Shown here one piece after another: positions 10,801 to 19,828 of a DNA stretch of 64,000 nt; position 1 is the first letter of the stretch, and each line of letters starts with the position of its first letter. The DNA is from Streptomyces sp. DI166. Lineage in GTDB: Bacteria; Actinomycetota; Actinomycetes; Streptomycetales; Streptomycetaceae. The translations under genes were made by a program, and so were the position numbers. A model generated the notes under the pieces. It was given only the letters and a program-made list of their open reading frames with translations, made no database searches and was not told the origin of the DNA. The DNA lies in the NCBI RefSeq assembly GCF_900091315.1, contig NZ_FLSP01000019.1, positions 1-64,000 on the forward strand, in the 5' to 3' direction.

Positions 10801-13800
10801 GTACGCCGCCGAAGCGCCCGTGCTCGGCATCCACCGGGCCGCCCGGCAGCCGCTGTCGCACCCGCTGGAGGTCAACGCGGTCGTCGACGAGCGCACCGGG
10901 GAGCCGCTGCTGACGGCCGTGTGGCGCTGGTCGGCACGGCTGGTGGACAGCGGCGACGCCACGGGCCTGGCCGCGGAGTGGGCCGACGTGCTCACCGCTC
11001 TCGCCCGCGCGGCGGAGACCGGGGAGCGGGTCGGGGCGCGGTCGGTACCCGCGCGGCGCGAGGGGGATCGGTGGCCCTGCTCCCCGTTGCAGGAAGGGCT
11101 GCTGTACCACGCCCACCGGGACGCCGACGGCGCCGATCCCTACCATGTGCAGACCGTGCTGGACCTGGCCGGACCAGTCGACACGGCCGCGCTGGGCCTG
11201 GCCCTGTCCCGGCTCACCGAGGCGCATCCGGCGCTGCGGGCCGGGTTCCGGTGGGACTGCCGGGGGCAGGCCGTGCAGTTCGTGCCCGGGACCGTCGAGG
11301 TCCCGTTGCGGGAGGTCGACCTCTCCCGGCTGCCCGAGCCGGACCGCGCCCGTGCGGCCGAGGAGGAGACCCGCCGGGACCGGGACGAGCCGTTCGACCT
11401 GGGCGCGCCGCCACTGCTGCGGGCGGTGCTGCTGCGGCTGGGCGCCGACCGTTCCAGGCTGCTGCTGAGCTACCACCACATCCTCATGGACGGCTGGTCG
11501 ATGCAGGTGGCGCTGGCCGACCTGGCCGACCTGTACGGCCGGTTCGCCTCCGGAGAGGTGCCGGGTCCCCTCGCCCGGCCGTCCGCGCTGGACTACCTGC
11601 GCCATGTGGCCGACCAGGACGCGGAGTTGGCGGGCAAGCACTGGCAGGGGCTGCTCGCCGACGTGACGGAACCGACGCTGCTGATGCCGCCGGGCGCCGA
11701 GCGGCGGGGCCGTCCGCACACGGTCCTGCTGGAGCTGTCCGCCGAGCGGACGGCGGCCCTGCGGGCGCGGGCGCGTGAGCGGGCGCTGTCCCTGAACACC
11801 CTGGTCCTGGGCGCGTGGGCGTTGGTGCTGGGGCAGTTGACCGGCCGTGCGGACGTGGTGTTCGGCACGGTCGTCGCCGACCGTCCGCCGCATCTGGACG
11901 GGGTCGAGTCCATGGTCGGGCTGATGAACAACGCGGTGCCGGTACGGGTGGACACCGCCGCGGCCGGGGACCGGGGCGCGCTGCTGGCGGCGATTCAGGA
12001 GCAGCGGACCGAGCTGATGCCGTACCAGCATCTGGGTCTCGCGGAGATCATCCGGGTGTGCGGGCTGCGCGAACTGTTCGACACCGTGGTAGTGCTGGAG
12101 ACGTACACGGACGCCTTCGCCACCCGGTGGGGTGCGGAGCTGCGGGTGACGTCCAGCAGGGTGGAGAACGGCACGCACTATCCGCTGTGCCTGCTGGTGT
12201 CGCCCGGTGAACGGATGAGCATCCGGGTGCAGTACCGGCCGGGGAACATCGGCGAGAGCGGTGCCCGTGGGATCGGTGAGCGGTTCGTCGAGGCGCTGGA
12301 CGCGCTGACGGCGGATCTGTCGGCGCCCGCGGCACTCCCGGTCGCCCCGGCGCTCGCCGTGGGCCGGTCAAAGACGCGCGTGCCGCTGCCCGCGCCGGTG
12401 CCCGTGCTGGAGCGGTTCGCGGCATGCGTGCGGGCCGAGCCCGGCCGGGCGGCCGTGGTCGACGGCGACGGAGCACTGGACTACCGCGGCCTGGACGCGG
12501 CCTCGGACCGGCTGGCCGGGGAACTGGCCGCCCGCGGCATCGGCGCCGAGGACGTGGTCGCCCTGTGCCTCAGGCGCGGCCGGGACGCGGTGACGGCGAT
12601 GCTGGCGGTGCTCAAGGCCGGCGCCGCCTACCTGTGGCTGGACCCGCGCCACCCCGCTCCCCGGGTGGCGGCGCTGGCCGCCGAGGGGCGCCCGGCCCTG
12701 CTCGTACGGCATGAGGAGTTCGACGAGGCCCTGGCGCTCGTCCCCACCTCCGTACCGCGCATGCGGCTGCAGCCCCGGCACGTGTCGCCCGAGCCGGTGC
12801 CCGACGCCGACCGGGTCCGTCCGGTCCGGCTGCCCGGTCAGCCGGCGTACGTGGTGCACACCTCCGGAACGCAGGGGACGCCGAAGGCCGTGGTGATGCC
12901 CGGGGCCGCCATGGACCGGCTGGTGGACTGGCACGAGCGGCGGTTCCCGGCCGAACCGGGCGCGGTGACCGCCCAGTTCACGTCGATGGCGTTCGACGTC
13001 GCCACCCAGGAGGTCCTCACCGCGCTGTGCACGGGCCGCACACTGGCCGTGCCGGACGCGGACACCCGTGCCGACGCGGCCGCGTGGACGGCCTGGCTGC
13101 GCGAGCACCGGGTCACCGAACTGTTCGCGCCCACGCCCGTGCTCGCCGCGCTGTGCGAGTTCGCCGACGGGGCCCGGGAGACCCTGCCCGACCTGCGGCA
13201 TCTGGTGCAGGCCGGGGAGGCGCTGGTGGTGGGACCGCAGTTGCGCGCGCTGTGCGCGAGCGACGGCAAGCGGCTGCACAACCATTACGGACCGGCCGAG
13301 ACGCACGTCGTGACGGCGGGCGAGGTCGAGGGGGAGTCCGCCGACTGGCCGGCCCGCCCCCCGATCGGCCGCCCGGTGCCCGGTTCGCGGGTGATGGTGC
13401 TGGACACCGGACTGCGACCGGTGCCCGACGGGCTGGTCGGCGAGCTGTACCTGGCGGGCGACCAGGTGGCGCGCGGCTATCTGGGACGGCCGGGGCTCAC
13501 CGCGGCACGGTTCGTCGCCGACCCGTGGGGGCCTCCCGGATCGCGGATGTACCGCACCGGCGACCTGGCGCGCCGACTGCCGGACGGCTCACTGGAGTTC
13601 ACCGGCCGCAACGACGACCAGGTCAAGATCCGCGGACACCGGATCGAGCCGGACGAGGTGCGTGCCGCGCTGGCCGCGCTCCCCGGCGTCGTGCAGGCCG
13701 CGGTGGTGGCGGGGCCGGACGGCCGCGGCGGCAAGGAACTCACCGGATACGCCGTGGGCGCGGCGCTGGACGGGGGTGCCCTGCGGGCCGCGCTGGCGGA

Positions 13801-14188
13801 GGTGCTGCCGGACTTCATGCTCCCGGCGCGGGTGATGGTGCTGGACCGGATGCCGCTGACCGTGAACGGCAAGGTGGACCACCGTCGGCTCCCCGAGCCG
13901 CAGCGGGCGCCCGCCGTGCTGCGGGAACCACGCACCCCGGCCGAGCGGGTGGTGGCCGAGGCCTACGCCGAGGTGCTGGGGCTCGAACGGGTCGGTGTCG
14001 ACGACAACTTCTTCGACCTGGGCGGGCACTCGCTGCTCGCCGCCCGCCTGCTCCAGCGGCTGCGCGAGCGCCTCGACCCGTCGGCCTCCCTGGCCCAGGT
14101 GATGCAGCGGGCCACACCGGCCGCGCTGGCCGCCGCGCTCACCCCGGAACCCGCGCCGGTGCCCACGGAGCCGGGCGCCCACGACTGA
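7832..14188 (+). CDS. Dimodular non-ribosomal peptide synthetase, A-T-E-C-A-T, no thioesterase
   Basis: About 2118 aa. A1 (about 25-515) has [16 protein letters not shown] and NGKVD. T1 carries LGGDSI (near 557). The epimerisation domain (about 620-1080) has HHLVVDG (near 745) and FNYLGRY. The condensation domain (about 1085-1510) has HHILMDG (near 1216). A2 (about 1525-2020) has the unusual A3 motif [10 protein letters not shown], and T2 carries LGGHSLL (near 2066). The first module lacks a C domain, so it initiates. Specificity residues read by eye are DAHFLGVTFK for A1 (similar to aliphatic Ile/Val codes) and DVQFVAHVVK for A2 (close to proline codes). The inferred product is a D-Xaa-L-Pro dipeptide. 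Starts ATG 7832, 7841 or 7772 are possible and none has a strong ribosome binding site. MbtH and a formyltransferase follow. Confidence 0.95.
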   Translation: MKSMIFSAATGTRSYPVGDSGFPLPVHRAVATVALRAPDLPAVVEEGGRTWSYRELCCWAQELANLLRAAEVGPGTAVALRLPRSARLIAGLLAVFETGAAAVVLDPRTPAERLAAIEDDAGCVAVLVPDAETARPGGPRPVPVPVPAVSPGGESLGSGSPDGEPDRVACVFYTSGSTGRPKGVQLTHRNLASFAADPRWERPGHRVTALVSALGFDALSHDLWLPLPRGGTVVVPAEDRVDAHRLAALAAGHGVTGVFLTTAWFNQIAADDPGALRGLHTVLTGGEAADPRAFAQVRAACPELGIEHVYGPTECTTFTTRHPLPPGEPVPGERVPIGTGLPGATVRLLGPDLAEVAVGEPGEVYVAGEQVALGYLGRPGLTAERFVADPYGPPGARMYRTGDLAVRRLDGALEYLARNDDQVKIRGHRVEPGEARAALAALPGVAQAVVVVRDRRLVGYAVPEPDATELTGEELRARLGRVLPEYLVPTAVLLIDEIPLTVNGKVDRAALPAPAAVRAGAGVPRTPAERALCAAFAEVLGLPGTGTDDDFFALGGDSITAMRLVSRVRRENVAISSQDVFRLRTPGALAAAAQAATPAADLLHQEATGRLRMPPIALWLREQGPGVKEFVQSALLETPAGLARPALLAALQAVLDRHDALRTRLPDPSTDAVWQPEVLTPGEVEASTLLDVVDVRELPGTPGPHAVREAVGHAMRSLDLPAGRTLRAVWWDAGAERPGRLLLAVHHLVVDGVSWQVIAQDLARAAEDPRSLGAWGTATPYLRWVRENNDRTDSDEVLATLPHWLAAGVPAERPWPARGPLDPELDTVGTSRSLESVLPAEVGRALLTTAPAHYGATTQELLLAALTVAAARRGGSRTLVLDTEGHGRDGAAGAEGADVSATVGWFTCMFPVRLECPGQAADPGAGDAALAAAVRAVREQWQRVPRDRASYGLLRHLHPQTAGLLSAAPGRPVLFNYLGRYAVAGAEGWPYAAEAPVLGIHRAARQPLSHPLEVNAVVDERTGEPLLTAVWRWSARLVDSGDATGLAAEWADVLTALARAAETGERVGARSVPARREGDRWPCSPLQEGLLYHAHRDADGADPYHVQTVLDLAGPVDTAALGLALSRLTEAHPALRAGFRWDCRGQAVQFVPGTVEVPLREVDLSRLPEPDRARAAEEETRRDRDEPFDLGAPPLLRAVLLRLGADRSRLLLSYHHILMDGWSMQVALADLADLYGRFASGEVPGPLARPSALDYLRHVADQDAELAGKHWQGLLADVTEPTLLMPPGAERRGRPHTVLLELSAERTAALRARARERALSLNTLVLGAWALVLGQLTGRADVVFGTVVADRPPHLDGVESMVGLMNNAVPVRVDTAAAGDRGALLAAIQEQRTELMPYQHLGLAEIIRVCGLRELFDTVVVLETYTDAFATRWGAELRVTSSRVENGTHYPLCLLVSPGERMSIRVQYRPGNIGESGARGIGERFVEALDALTADLSAPAALPVAPALAVGRSKTRVPLPAPVPVLERFAACVRAEPGRAAVVDGDGALDYRGLDAASDRLAGELAARGIGAEDVVALCLRRGRDAVTAMLAVLKAGAAYLWLDPRHPAPRVAALAAEGRPALLVRHEEFDEALALVPTSVPRMRLQPRHVSPEPVPDADRVRPVRLPGQPAYVVHTSGTQGTPKAVVMPGAAMDRLVDWHERRFPAEPGAVTAQFTSMAFDVATQEVLTALCTGRTLAVPDADTRADAAAWTAWLREHRVTELFAPTPVLAALCEFADGARETLPDLRHLVQAGEALVVGPQLRALCASDGKRLHNHYGPAETHVVTAGEVEGESADWPARPPIGRPVPGSRVMVLDTGLRPVPDGLVGELYLAGDQVARGYLGRPGLTAARFVADPWGPPGSRMYRTGDLARRLPDGSLEFTGRNDDQVKIRGHRIEPDEVRAALAALPGVVQAAVVAGPDGRGGKELTGYAVGAALDGGALRAALAEVLPDFMLPARVMVLDRMPLTVNGKVDHRRLPEPQRAPAVLREPRTPAERVVAEAYAEVLGLERVGVDDNFFDLGGHSLLAARLLQRLRERLDPSASLAQVMQRATPAALAAALTPEPAPVPTEPGAHD

Positions 14189-14285
14189 GCGAACGCCGGT
14201 CCCCGCCCCTTCAGCAGTGCTCTCTCCCGACGGACACCGCTTCACATCCGGCGGTGCTTGACGCCGCCGCCGCACAAGGAGACCC

Positions 14286-14522
14286 ATGCCCCCCTTCAAC
14301 CCCATGAGCCCCATGAACCCCTTCGACGACCCCGACGGCACGTTCCTCGTGCTAGCCAACGACGAGGACCAGCACAGCCTGTGGCCCGCCCACATCCCCG
14401 TACCGGACGGCTGGCGCGAGGTGCACCCCCGCGCCGACCGCGCCACCTGCATGGCCTGGATCGAGACGGACTGGACCGATCTGCGGCCGCGTTCACTCCG
14501 GACCGCCGGAGCCGGCCGGTGA
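14286..14522 (+). CDS. MbtH-like protein, NRPS adenylation chaperone
   Basis: The 78-aa protein carries the MbtH signature: [17 protein letters not shown], a single Cys in the TCMAW segment, and WTDLRPRSL. MbtH proteins bind adenylation domains and are needed for solubility or activity of many NRPSs, so this one probably serves the synthetase directly upstream (97 bp away). The ATG at 14286 follows AAGGAG by 4 nt. A second in-frame ATG (14313) precedes NPFDD and would give the usual family length of about 70 aa. The stop overlaps the GTG of the formyltransferase gene. Confidence 0.96.
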   Translation: MPPFNPMSPMNPFDDPDGTFLVLANDEDQHSLWPAHIPVPDGWREVHPRADRATCMAWIETDWTDLRPRSLRTAGAGR

Positions 14523-15373
14523 CCGCCCCGGACCCGCCCGCCCTGCGCGTCGGCGTCGTCGCGGCACTGCCGCAGACCGCGCCGCCGCTGGTCGAGGCGG
14601 TACAGGCACTCGGCCACCGGGTGCCGGTGGTGATCGGCTACCGGCGCCCCGCCGACTGGCCCGGACATGTGCTCGGCGAGCACGATCTGCCGCCGGGAGT
14701 GGACCTGGGAATCCCGTTCAGCACGGAGTCCGTCGCCGGGCTGCTGCGCGCCTACGCCGTGGACGCGGCCGTCAGCTACGGCTACCCGAAGAAGCTGCCC
14801 GCCGCCGCTGTGACCGTGCCCCGCCTGGGCACCGTCAACTGCCACCCGTCCCATTTGCCCTCCTACCGGGGCCCCAACCCGGTGGGCTGGGCCGTGCGCA
14901 ACGGCGAACGGACCATCGGTGTGACCTGGCACCGGATGGACGCGGAGCTGGACACCGGCTCCGTACTGGCCCGGACCACGATCCCGCTCGACGAGGAGAT
15001 CTGGTCGTTCACCGGAGTCAACTCCCGGGTCCTGCAAGCCGCTTCGGAGCTGCTGCCGCAGGTCCTGTCCCGGCTGGTGCGCGGCGAGGCGGGCGAACCG
15101 CAGCCGCCCGGTGAGGGCTCCTGGGCCGGGTTCTTCTCGGAGGACTACGCCACGGTGGACTGGTCGGCGGACGCCGCGCGGATCCACACCCAGGTCAGGG
15201 CGTGGAACATCGCCGGTCATCACCCGCGCGTGCAGGGGCCGGTGGCGGTGATCGACGGGTCACGGTGGCGCCTGCGCCGCACCACCCTTCAGGAACCGCC
15301 CCCGGGCACCGGCCGCCGCATCACCTGCGGCACGGGCCGCCTGTGGGTGCTGGCGGCGGACCCGCTGGACTAG
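14519..15373 (+). CDS. Methionyl-tRNA formyltransferase-like N-formyltransferase, NRPS tailoring
   Basis: This 284-aa protein has a formyl-transferase N-domain with the catalytic N-x-H ([12 protein letters not shown], about residues 113-124) and the later Asp in DAELDTGSV, completing the N/H/D triad of 10-formyl-THF-dependent enzymes. A shortened Fmt-type C-domain follows ([16 protein letters not shown]). The GTG at 14519 overlaps the mbtH stop by GTGA, so it is translationally coupled to the NRPS operon. The likely role is formylation of the amino group of the first residue, as the formylation domain does in linear gramicidin synthesis. No ornithine hydroxylase is present, so hydroxamate siderophore formylation is unlikely. 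Sugar amine formylation is an alternative. Confidence 0.86.
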   Translation: MTAPDPPALRVGVVAALPQTAPPLVEAVQALGHRVPVVIGYRRPADWPGHVLGEHDLPPGVDLGIPFSTESVAGLLRAYAVDAAVSYGYPKKLPAAAVTVPRLGTVNCHPSHLPSYRGPNPVGWAVRNGERTIGVTWHRMDAELDTGSVLARTTIPLDEEIWSFTGVNSRVLQAASELLPQVLSRLVRGEAGEPQPPGEGSWAGFFSEDYATVDWSADAARIHTQVRAWNIAGHHPRVQGPVAVIDGSRWRLRRTTLQEPPPGTGRRITCGTGRLWVLAADPLD

Positions 15374-15599
15374 CGCCGACCAGCCGGGCGGGTGGGGCTG
15401 GCCGGCGCGTGGGCGTACCCGAAACCGGCTTCGGCATCGCCACGTACGGCTGGTGCCACCGCAGCATGGACTCGCTCCTCGACGAGGCGTTCCAGCGGTC
15501 ACCGAGCCCGGACGCACCCCGCCGAGTGGCAGGGCTGTACGCGGCCCTGCCACCGGTGCTACGACGGGCCCGCCCCCACACGAGGGGCGGTCCTCGACG
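15374..15599 (+). other. Gap after the NRPS operon with a possible gene remnant
   Basis: Between the formyltransferase stop and the convergent lipoprotein gene the plus strand encodes, near 15410-15570, a peptide stretch that reads like real protein (TGFGIATYGWCHRSMDSLL). It has no plausible start or ribosome binding site and runs into the neighbouring gene. It may be a 3' remnant of a lost gene; no family is recognised. Confidence 0.25.
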
Positions 15600-16130
15600 T
15601 CAGGCCCCGTCCGAGCACAGCCTCTCGCCGGCGTCCACCCACTCCGCGTACGCGTCGCCGTCCTTGCCGTCCCACAGCAGTACGCCCGCATTGCCCTTGA
15701 AGAAACCGGGCTGGGCGATCGTCCCGGTCAGCAGGTAGTTCTCACCGTCGTCCGCGTTCAGGTACGCGCCGCCATTGGCCGCGTCGCTGCACGCCATCAC
15801 GACATCGTGCGACTTCCACGGCCAGCCCTTGCCGTACGTGCCCCGGTTCGCGGTGACACCGTCCGCGCTCTGGTGCACCTTGCGTCCAGGGAACAGTGCG
15901 GCCGACGGTGACGCCGCCGTATCGGCCGCCGAACTCGACGGCGACGCGGTCGGGGTCGGAGTTGGACCGGCGCTCGTGGGGGCGGGCTTGCTGGGCGTGT
16001 TGCTGGCCGGGTGCGTCGAGGCCGCGGTGCCCGTGGTATCGGAGTCGGAGTCGGAGTCGCATGCCATGCATACCGCAGCAACCAGGACTGTGACCACAAG
16101 AGTTCTGAGCTTCCTCACGGACGGCACCAT
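15600..16130 (-). CDS. Secreted, probably lipid-anchored hypothetical protein
   Basis: The protein is 176 aa. A basic N-terminus (VRKLR) and a hydrophobic stretch (residues about 10-21) lead to Cys in CMAC (residue 24), a weak lipobox. A DSDSDSD tract and a Pro/Ser/Thr-rich linker (about 30-75) follow, as in cell-surface proteins. The C-terminal domain (about 80-176) begins PGRKVHQSADGV and has two Cys residues that could pair. I do not recognise that domain. The ATG at 16130 is used; GTG 16118 is an alternative, and neither has a clear ribosome binding site. It is transcribed toward the NRPS operon, with no obvious functional link. Confidence 0.7.
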   Translation of the reverse strand: MVPSVRKLRTLVVTVLVAAVCMACDSDSDSDTTGTAASTHPASNTPSKPAPTSAGPTPTPTASPSSSAADTAASPSAALFPGRKVHQSADGVTANRGTYGKGWPWKSHDVVMACSDAANGGAYLNADDGENYLLTGTIAQPGFFKGNAGVLLWDGKDGDAYAEWVDAGERLCSDGA

Positions 16131-16425
16131 GCCACTAACGCAGCGCAGCAGGCGGGGTGTGACCAACCTGTGACGGCACCGGGGTATCGGGTAGGTCGCT
16201 TGTGCGACTGGTAGTTGGGCTCAGTCCTGTGCCGACCGGAAGTGTGCTTGCTGTTTGCAGGGGCTATTCATCTGTTCTGCCGTTCGGAGGGGCGGGTGGT
16301 GCTGCCGAGGCAGGCCCTGGGGAGGTCGAGCGAGCCGCAGTGCAGGATGGCGCGGGCGGCCGGGCACAGGACGACACCGGCTGCCCGGCAGGCTATGCAG
16401 CTTCTGGAAACGGCAGAAGGACTGA

Positions 16426-17065
16426 GTGACGGCTCTTGCAACCAATGCCGAGCCAAACCCAGTCTTTTGGGCCGTGAATCCACACCTACCATCGCGACGC
16501 CGCGCGCAGCGACCCGGTCTGCGCTTATGGCCCGTCGGCACTGTCCTGGCCCTGGCCTTCACCGCCGCGCTGGCAGCGGCCTCACTCGTCTTCTACGCCG
16601 GGTGGGAACTGCTCGACGTCCGCGGGCTCAAGCCCGAGCGCCGCATCGACTCCAGGACCCTGTTCGACCTCGTCAAACTCGCCATCGGCGTGGTGGCAGG
16701 AGCGGGCGCCCTGGTCGCCCTGGCCGTCGCCTACCGCCGCCAGCGCGTCGACGAGAACGGCGCCCTTTGCGATACCACCCGGTTGCACACCGAACGCTTC
16801 ACCACCGCCGTCTCCCAACTCGGCGACGACTCACCCGCCGTACGCCTCGGCGGCGTCCACGCCCTATCCGGACTCGCCGACGAGCGCAAGCTCAAGCGGC
16901 TGCAGAAGGACCTCAGCCGGCTCCGCACCGACATGCGAAGGAGATCGACAGCCTGAAGGCCGACGTGAGCGAGCTGAACAAGGGGCGGTTGCCCCTCGCT
17001 CAACTCGGCGCCTGGTCGGAATCGGCGACCTGATCGCCGCCGTGGTCTCCCTGCTGCCCAACTGA
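16426..17065 (+). pseudogene. Truncated pentapeptide-repeat-type membrane protein fused to a frameshifted coiled-coil remnant
   Basis: The GTG at 16426, with AAGGA 6 nt upstream, opens a 176-codon frame ending at 16956. Two membrane segments (about 33-55 and 85-103) and the stretch LHTERFTTAVSQLGDDSPAVRL are typical of Streptomyces pentapeptide-repeat proteins. Right after HALSGLAD, where such proteins normally continue for 150 aa or more, the sequence switches to a basic coiled coil (ERKLKRLQKDLSRLR). That coil continues only if the frame is shifted: KEIDSLKADVSELNKG is in the next frame and RRLVGIGDLIAAVVSLLPN in the third, ending at TGA 17065. I read this as a deletion fusion of two genes followed by two frameshifts. 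The short product may still be made. Confidence 0.7.
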
Positions 17066-17071
17066 TCCATC

Positions 17072-17094
17072 TGTAGACGTCTACAGACGTCTGT
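17072..17094. promoter_or_regulatory. Two overlapping palindromes built on AGACGTCT
   Basis: TGTAGACGTCTACA (17072-17085) and ACAGACGTCTGT (17083-17094) are each perfect palindromes and share 3 bp, giving AGACGTCT twice at 10-bp spacing. They lie about 70 bp upstream of the HAD gene. This could be a dimer-of-dimers operator or part of a processed terminator. Confidence 0.4.
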
Positions 17095-17161
17095 GGCCCC
17101 GAAGCCCCCACCGCCATCGTGCGGTGAGGGCCCTTCGTCATGCCCCGATAGCCTCGCCCTC

Positions 17162-17824
17162 ATGATTCGCGCTGTGATCTTCGACGTTGGCGAGTGCCTC
17201 GTGGACGAGACGACCGAGTACAGCAGCTGGGCCGACTGGCTCGGCGTGCCCCGCCACACTTTCCATGCCATGTTCGGCGCGGTCATCGCCCAGGGCCGGG
17301 ACTACCGCGACGTGTTTCAGGAGTTCCGGCCAGGCTTCGACCTGTACGAGGAGCGGGAGAAGCGCGCCGGCGTGGGCAAGGCGGAGACCTTCGGTGAGGC
17401 CGACCTGTATCCGGACGTCCGTGACGCGCTCGCCGCGCTGCGGGCGGACGGCCTGTGGCTGGGCATTGCGGGCAACCAGACCGTGCGCGCCGGGAAGATC
17501 CTTCGGGAGCTGTTCAGCAGCGCCGTGGACCTCATCGGCACGTCCGACGACTGGGGCGCCAGCAAGCCCGACCCGGGCTTTTTCGACCAGGTCGCCGAGG
17601 TCGTTCCCGCCGCGCGCGGGGAGATGCTGTACGTCGGCGACCGCATCGACAACGACATCCGTCCGGCCGCCGCGGCGGGAATGCAGACGGCGCTCGTGCA
17701 CCGCGGGCCATGGGCCACCATCCAATGGAACACCGAGGAAGCCCAGAAGCTCCCGACGTTCCGCGTCGACAGCCTCACCGAACTCGCGCCGCGTATCCGG
17801 CAGTTTAACGGGCGAGAGCACTGA
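17162..17824 (+). CDS. HAD-superfamily hydrolase
   Basis: The 220-aa protein has the HAD motifs in order: the nucleophile motif IFDVGECLVDE (D8), motif II IAGNQT, the motif III lysine in SKPDPGFF, and the metal-binding motif IV YVGDRIDNDI. A C1-type cap lies between residues about 15 and 85. The usual DxD of motif I is DVG here, so the general acid is not in its normal place, as in some non-phosphatase or weakly active HADs. The substrate is unknown. The ATG at 17162 starts directly at the conserved IRAVIFD. The 3' end overlaps the convergent regulator by 20 bp, so both genes share coding bases. Confidence 0.88.
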   Translation: MIRAVIFDVGECLVDETTEYSSWADWLGVPRHTFHAMFGAVIAQGRDYRDVFQEFRPGFDLYEEREKRAGVGKAETFGEADLYPDVRDALAALRADGLWLGIAGNQTVRAGKILRELFSSAVDLIGTSDDWGASKPDPGFFDQVAEVVPAARGEMLYVGDRIDNDIRPAAAAGMQTALVHRGPWATIQWNTEEAQKLPTFRVDSLTELAPRIRQFNGREH

Positions 17825-19031
17825 CCGTCGTCGCCCACCCGTACAGCCGGTCATCCAGCTCCCGTACACACCGCTCGTGCTGGTGCGGCGCTAGGGCGCG
17901 CCGCACCTCCCGCACCCGGTCCATGCCGGTCGCGTACCAGGTGCGCTCCAACTGATCGAGCGCCCGCACCGCGTACTTGCATGCTGCCTCGGGGTTGCCG
18001 GCCGCGGCCTCGACGGCGGCCAGGTCCCCGAGGACGACCGAACTCTGCTTCTCTTCCGCGGGGTCGAGGGCGTCGAGGACTTCAAGCAGCGTCACTCGCG
18101 CCTGCGGTAGGTGCCCCGCCTTCAGCTGGGTGTTGCCCTTGAAGGCGGCCAGCCTGACGGCGTTGAACCAGTCCAGCCACTCGGGGCTTTCGTGCTCGCT
18201 GCCTTGGGCCAGCAGGTCCTCGGCGTGCCGGATCAGGTGCAGCGCCGTCCTTGTGTGACCGCATCTGGTCTCGCATTCTGCCTCCACCGCGTCCAGCCAA
18301 GCGAGCAGTTCGGCAGAGGCCGGGCCGCGGCGGGCATACGTGCGCGCGGCCACCATCCGCTCCACCGCCGCATCCCGGTCGCCCGCCCACCCCGGAATGA
18401 ACGCGGTGTGCGCGAGGACCGCAGCGCCGAGCAGGGGATTGTCGGCCTCGCCCGCCGCCTGGAGCGCGCGGAGGAGAGTCTGCTGCGCGCGGTCGGCGTC
18501 GCGCAGGTCGAAAAATTCGATCCTCCCAGCAAGCAAGTACGTCTCGGCGAGGGCTGCGGCGACGCGCTGCCGGCTCTGACCGACGGTCTCGGGGAGCAGG
18601 GCGCAGCCGAGGGTGGCGTGGGAGACCGCGGCGGGGTGGAGGGTGGCGGGGGCAACGGACCAGTACAGGCGGCGGTGCGAACGGGTCACGGCCCCGTAGT
18701 CTGCGGCGACGGAGGCGGGCTGGACCGCGAGGGCCTGGGTGGGGACGGCAGCCAGGCCCACCGCCGCGGCGGTTGCGGCGAGCACAGTGCGGCGCCCGTG
18801 ACCGGGGGCCTCGCCTGCGGGTGGGGTGAAACCGAGCGCGGCCAGGTCCTGTCCGAGAATGCGTGTGAGAGCCTGCCCGACCTCGGGGTGAGGGGACGGC
18901 GGGTTGTCGGATTCCCACCTGCGGACTTGTCTTACTCCGATGCCGAGGGCGTCGGCCAGTGCCTGCTGGGACGGGTATCCGGCCGCTACGCGGGCCGCCT
19001 TGAGTCGGGTGTTGCCTACGGGCCGTGCCAC
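17805..19031 (-). CDS. HTH transcriptional regulator with a TPR-like C-terminal region
   Basis: This 408-aa protein has an XRE-type helix-turn-helix at residues about 6-60 (LKAARVAAGYPSQQALADAL...VRRWE). A hydrophobic Ala-rich linker follows (about 85-110, RRTVLAATAAAVGLAAVP). The helical repeats after that, such as AAALAETYLLAGRIEF and LGDLAAVEAAAGNPEAA, resemble tetratricopeptides. Such proteins in Streptomyces sense peptides or control adjacent accessory genes. The GTG at 19031 is preceded by GGAGG at 8 nt. It diverges from the graspetide operon across a 195-bp gap and is the likely local regulator. The hydrophobic linker could also be a membrane helix. Confidence 0.85.
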   Translation of the reverse strand: MARPVGNTRLKAARVAAGYPSQQALADALGIGVRQVRRWESDNPPSPHPEVGQALTRILGQDLAALGFTPPAGEAPGHGRRTVLAATAAAVGLAAVPTQALAVQPASVAADYGAVTRSHRRLYWSVAPATLHPAAVSHATLGCALLPETVGQSRQRVAAALAETYLLAGRIEFFDLRDADRAQQTLLRALQAAGEADNPLLGAAVLAHTAFIPGWAGDRDAAVERMVAARTYARRGPASAELLAWLDAVEAECETRCGHTRTALHLIRHAEDLLAQGSEHESPEWLDWFNAVRLAAFKGNTQLKAGHLPQARVTLLEVLDALDPAEEKQSSVVLGDLAAVEAAAGNPEAACKYAVRALDQLERTWYATGMDRVREVRRALAPHQHERCVRELDDRLYGWATTVSALAR

Positions 19032-19226
19032 TGCCGCACCTCCAGAATTGAGCGCTGCCGCCGCTAGTGTCGCCGTAGGCCCTGCGTCTGGCCAGTCGTC
19101 ACCCACCAGGAGCAGAAAAAGTCCTCTTTCCGGCAGGGAAGAGACCTGTCCAAGTCCTTGGAAGCGGTCTCTTCAGGGGCCATTCTTGTCGGCACCTGAT
19201 CACTCCGGGCGCCCGAGGAGCCTCGC

Positions 19227-19622
19227 TTGTCGATGCAGACCACCCGCTTACCGTCCGCCACCGGCCCTGCCTTGCACGACGCCGGGCACTACTGGGATGC
19301 GATCCGCGTGCCTCGCAGCGTCGGTCTCTCCGCCATGGCCATCCTCGGTGCCCGCTGCGGCGCCGTCGTCCAGGACAGGAGCGTCCTCTACTTGTTCGTC
19401 CGCGTTGGCACCGCCGCCGAGTGGGATGTGGAGAACACCCGCGCCCTCGGTGCCGGGGCCAGCATCACGATCCCGCCGCCGAGGCGCGCGGAGGGGCCGG
19501 GCCCGTACTGGCGGATGTGCCCCGGCGACGGCGGCTGGCTCACTGATCCTGACGTCCTGCGCGCCGCCATCGCGGACGCTTTCGGGCCCCGCCTCGGTGA
19601 GGAGCAGGGAGAGACGGCGTGA
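19227..19622 (+). CDS. Hypothetical protein, first gene of the graspetide operon
   Basis: The 131-aa protein has a TTG start at 19227 (GAGGAG 7 nt upstream); ATG 19233 is the alternative. The sequence is soluble, with HYWDAIRVP near the N-terminus and YWRMCPGDGGWLTDPDVLRAAI near the C-terminus. I do not recognise an enzyme family. The stop overlaps the next GTG (GTGA), so it is cotranslated with the small Cys-rich protein. It is the first rightward gene after the HTH/TPR regulator, in the position of small accessory proteins often found beside Streptomyces-type HTH regulators. Confidence 0.72.
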   Translation: MSMQTTRLPSATGPALHDAGHYWDAIRVPRSVGLSAMAILGARCGAVVQDRSVLYLFVRVGTAAEWDVENTRALGAGASITIPPPRRAEGPGPYWRMCPGDGGWLTDPDVLRAAIADAFGPRLGEEQGETA

Positions 19623-19828
19623 GGAGCGTGACGGCCCGGCTGGGCCAGGTGCTGACCGGTCGTGCAGGTACGGCGTACCGGCGATTCATGGATCACTGCG
19701 CGGCCTGCCGGACGTGCAGGCCCGAGCTGGACTGGATCGGCCGCGCGGTCGGTACGCCGGAACTGTGCCCGGAGGCGGAGACGCTGCGTCAAGAATGGGA
19801 TGCCGCGCGCAAGGACATGCCTCGGTGA
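19619..19828 (+). CDS. Small cysteine-rich hypothetical protein
   Basis: The 69-aa protein holds a compact Cys/His cluster HCAACRTC near residues 26-33 and a fourth Cys in ELCPEAE, which could bind zinc. The rest is helical and charged. The GTG start at 19619 lies in the stop of the upstream gene (GTGA), which supports it as a real gene. Its own end (GTGA at 19825) overlaps a further short, apparently damaged frame. The function is unknown; a zinc-ribbon partner of the upstream protein or of the regulator is possible. Confidence 0.65.
   Translation: MRSVTARLGQVLTGRAGTAYRRFMDHCAACRTCRPELDWIGRAVGTPELCPEAETLRQEWDAARKDMPR

Noticed and set aside
8360..12178. Very long open frame on the minus strand opposite the NRPS gene
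   Set aside because: It mirrors the NRPS codons (third-position GC bias), has His/Gln/Arg/Gly-rich composition, and shows no domain or ribosome binding site.
16202..16429. Short open frame before the pentapeptide-type gene
   Set aside because: Gly/Ala/Glu-rich with no domain; it merely contains the ribosome binding site of the next gene.
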